NCBI GenBank assembly: GCA_002842695.1
Contig: PHDT01000011.1
Coordinates: forward strand, 107,848-171,847
Reading direction: 5' to 3'
DNA length: 64,000 nt
Source of the DNA: Bacteroidetes bacterium HGW-Bacteroidetes-10
Lineage (GTDB): Bacteria; Bacteroidota; Bacteroidia; Bacteroidales; UBA932
The notes beneath the pieces are model-generated. The model ran no database searches. It worked only from the letters and a program-made list of their open reading frames with translations, and was not told the DNA's origin. The position numbers and the translations under genes were made by a program. Shown here piece by piece: positions 62,956-64,000 of the stretch. The stretch's first letter is position 1; each line of letters opens with the position of its first letter.

Positions 62956-63855
62956 ATGAGAAAATACATCCTAACCTTCTTCAAAGGAGTAGCCATGGGG
63001 GCAGCTGATGTAATACCGGGGGTATCCGGAGGTACAATTGCCTTCCTTACCGGAATTTATACAGAGTTGCTCAGTTCTATTAAATCAATCAATTTTAAAG
63101 CGGTTAAATTGCTCTTTACCGGCCGTTTTGCTGAATTTTCGCAGGCAGTGAATTTTAAGTTTCTGCTTGCAGTAGCAAGCGGAATTTTGCTGAGCATCTT
63201 TTCACTTGCCCGGCTAATGCAGTATTTGCTTGTACACCACCCGATTCCACTCTGGTCATTCTTTATGGGCCTTATTGCCGCATCTGCAATTTATGTCCTG
63301 AGAGAGATAGGGAAGTGGAAGCTGATACACATTGTTTCACTACTTGCAGGCATAGCTGTTGCCGCCTACATTTGTCTTGTCTCACCCAGTCAGACCACAG
63401 AGGAGTACTGGTTTATCTTTATTTCCGGAGCAATCGCAATCTGCGCCATGATTTTGCCCGGAATTTCAGGCAGCTTCATTCTCCTCCTTTTGGGAAAATA
63501 TGCCTTTATTATGAAAGCCGTAACCGATTTCAACATTCCCGTTCTTGCAACATTTGCCGTTGGAGCAATCCTTGGAATCATTACCTTCTCACACTTCCTC
63601 ACCTGGTTACTCAAAAAATATTACAAACCCACAATCTGCGTTTTAGCCGGCTTTATGATTGGCTCCCTTGTAAAAGTGTGGCCATGGAAAAAGGTCCTTG
63701 ATGAAGCCTCACACATAGACCGCCCAATCCTTCCCGGCCAGTTTGAGACCCTCACCGGCCAGCCCTCGCAGCTTTTTCTCTCAGTAATATTTGTCCTGAT
63801 TGGCATTTCCATTGTCTTTGGCATAGAATTTATCGCCAAAGCTATGAAGAAATAA
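62956..63855 (+). CDS. DUF368 undecaprenyl phosphate flippase (PopT-like)
   Basis: A 299-residue membrane protein with eight or so helices and the family hallmark FFKGVAMGAADVIPGVSGGTIAFLTGIYTE, plus the repeat-like second copy GAIAICAMILPGISGSFILLLLGKY. DUF368 (PopT) proteins have been shown to recycle undecaprenyl phosphate across the cytoplasmic membrane for cell wall and O-antigen synthesis. The gene ends 70 nt before tRNA-Arg and is 11 nt after the TPR gene. Confidence 0.88.
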   Translation: MRKYILTFFKGVAMGAADVIPGVSGGTIAFLTGIYTELLSSIKSINFKAVKLLFTGRFAEFSQAVNFKFLLAVASGILLSIFSLARLMQYLLVHHPIPLWSFFMGLIAASAIYVLREIGKWKLIHIVSLLAGIAVAAYICLVSPSQTTEEYWFIFISGAIAICAMILPGISGSFILLLLGKYAFIMKAVTDFNIPVLATFAVGAILGIITFSHFLTWLLKKYYKPTICVLAGFMIGSLVKVWPWKKVLDEASHIDRPILPGQFETLTGQPSQLFLSVIFVLIGISIVFGIEFIAKAMKK

Positions 63856-63865
63856 AAAATTGTTA

Positions 63866-63873
63866 TATCTTTG
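63866..63873 (+). promoter_or_regulatory. -7 element before tRNA-Arg
   Basis: TATCTTTG, 51 nt before the mature tRNA 5' end, matching TAnnTTTG. Confidence 0.45.
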
Positions 63874-63924
63874 CCCTCCCCAAACAGGAATAACACTCCT
63901 CAACCGGGAAACCTTAACATAAGG

Positions 63925-63998
63925 GGTTCGGTAGCTCAGTTGGATAGAGCAACAGCCTTCTAAGCTGTGGGTCTTGGGTTCGAATCCCAACCGAATCA
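63925..63998 (+). tRNA. tRNA-Arg(TCT)
   Basis: Full cloverleaf: acceptor GGTTCGG pairs with CCGAATC, D arm GCTC-GAGC with AGTTGGATA, anticodon stem ACAGC-GCTGT around CTTCTAA (anticodon TCT at 63959-63961, decoding AGA), T arm TTGGG-TTCGAAT-CCCAA and discriminator A. The bases after the discriminator (CA at the window end) do not start CCA, so the CCA end is probably added after transcription. Confidence 0.95.
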
Positions 63999-64000
63999 CA

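Noticed and set aside
1..64000. CRISPR array, insertion sequence, prophage or integrative element
   Set aside because: No regularly spaced repeats, transposase, integrase or phage genes are visible; the gene content is core metabolism throughout.

Overview
The window looks like a chromosomal segment of an anaerobic or microaerobic Bacteroidota, most likely Bacteroidales; genus cannot be told from the sequence. Support: promoters of the TTTG / TAnnTTTG type before many genes, mostly without Shine-Dalgarno sites; a V-type ATPase operon with the DUF2764 protein; a complete biotin- and sodium-dependent methylmalonyl-CoA decarboxylase cluster (succinate-to-propionate route); cytochrome bd with its DUF4492 companion; PF14905-type outer-membrane barrels; and family-specific proteins such as DUF4301, DUF6249 and DUF6913. 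The content is core genome. I found no insertion sequence, prophage, CRISPR array or rRNA.

Layout. 1-2205: 5' part of a V-ATPase operon (E, DUF2764, A), leftward. 2219-6890: methylmalonyl-CoA epimerase and decarboxylase operon (mce, mmdA, an OadG-like subunit with a lamin-tail domain, biotin carrier, beta subunit), leftward, with a recognisable promoter and terminator. 6892-8412: TPR protein and YebC. 8433-12516: recF, DUF721, pdxB, DUF4301. 12513-14063: an ECF sigma factor, its membrane partner and a divergent DUF6249 membrane protein, with matching ECF-type promoters facing both ways. 14081-19293: deoxyhypusine-synthase-like gene divergent from lysA, then tetR, ffh, folD. 19290-26664: two tandem outer-membrane barrel paralogues, each with an ECF-type promoter, downstream of a GntR/ABC transporter operon. 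26674-32251: secreted M28 peptidase, a membrane protein, and cydB, cydA (damaged 5' end), DUF4492. 32238-43000: DUF362 protein with polyferredoxin, trmD, DUF349, yidC, yggS, ung, lon. 43188-45322: HU, a 30-residue basic ribosomal-type protein, rng. 45324-53339: methyltransferase, GT39, MATE, phosphohexomutase, PAS/GAF histidine kinase. 53346-57187: pssA, two secreted C1B peptidases, queE. 57211-64000: N-domain-less ClpB, acyl-CoA ligase, DUF6913, TPR, PopT-like DUF368 flippase and tRNA-Arg(TCT).

How the genes fit together. The decarboxylase cluster would turn methylmalonyl-CoA into propionyl-CoA while exporting Na+; the V-ATPase next door could use or replenish the ion gradient. Cytochrome bd would scavenge oxygen, but its subunit I gene carries a net 26-nt deletion and frameshift here. 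The gene packing is extreme: of nine convergent gene pairs, five share a 4-nt stop overlap (TTAA or TTAG) and only one has a visible hairpin terminator.

The best leads for something new are the symmetrical divergent ECF promoter module, the ECF-type promoters and shared leaders of the barrel pair, the lamin-tail/OadG fusion, the bacterial deoxyhypusine-synthase-like enzyme that keeps the catalytic lysine, the perfect 19-bp palindrome over the HU promoter, and the disrupted cydA.
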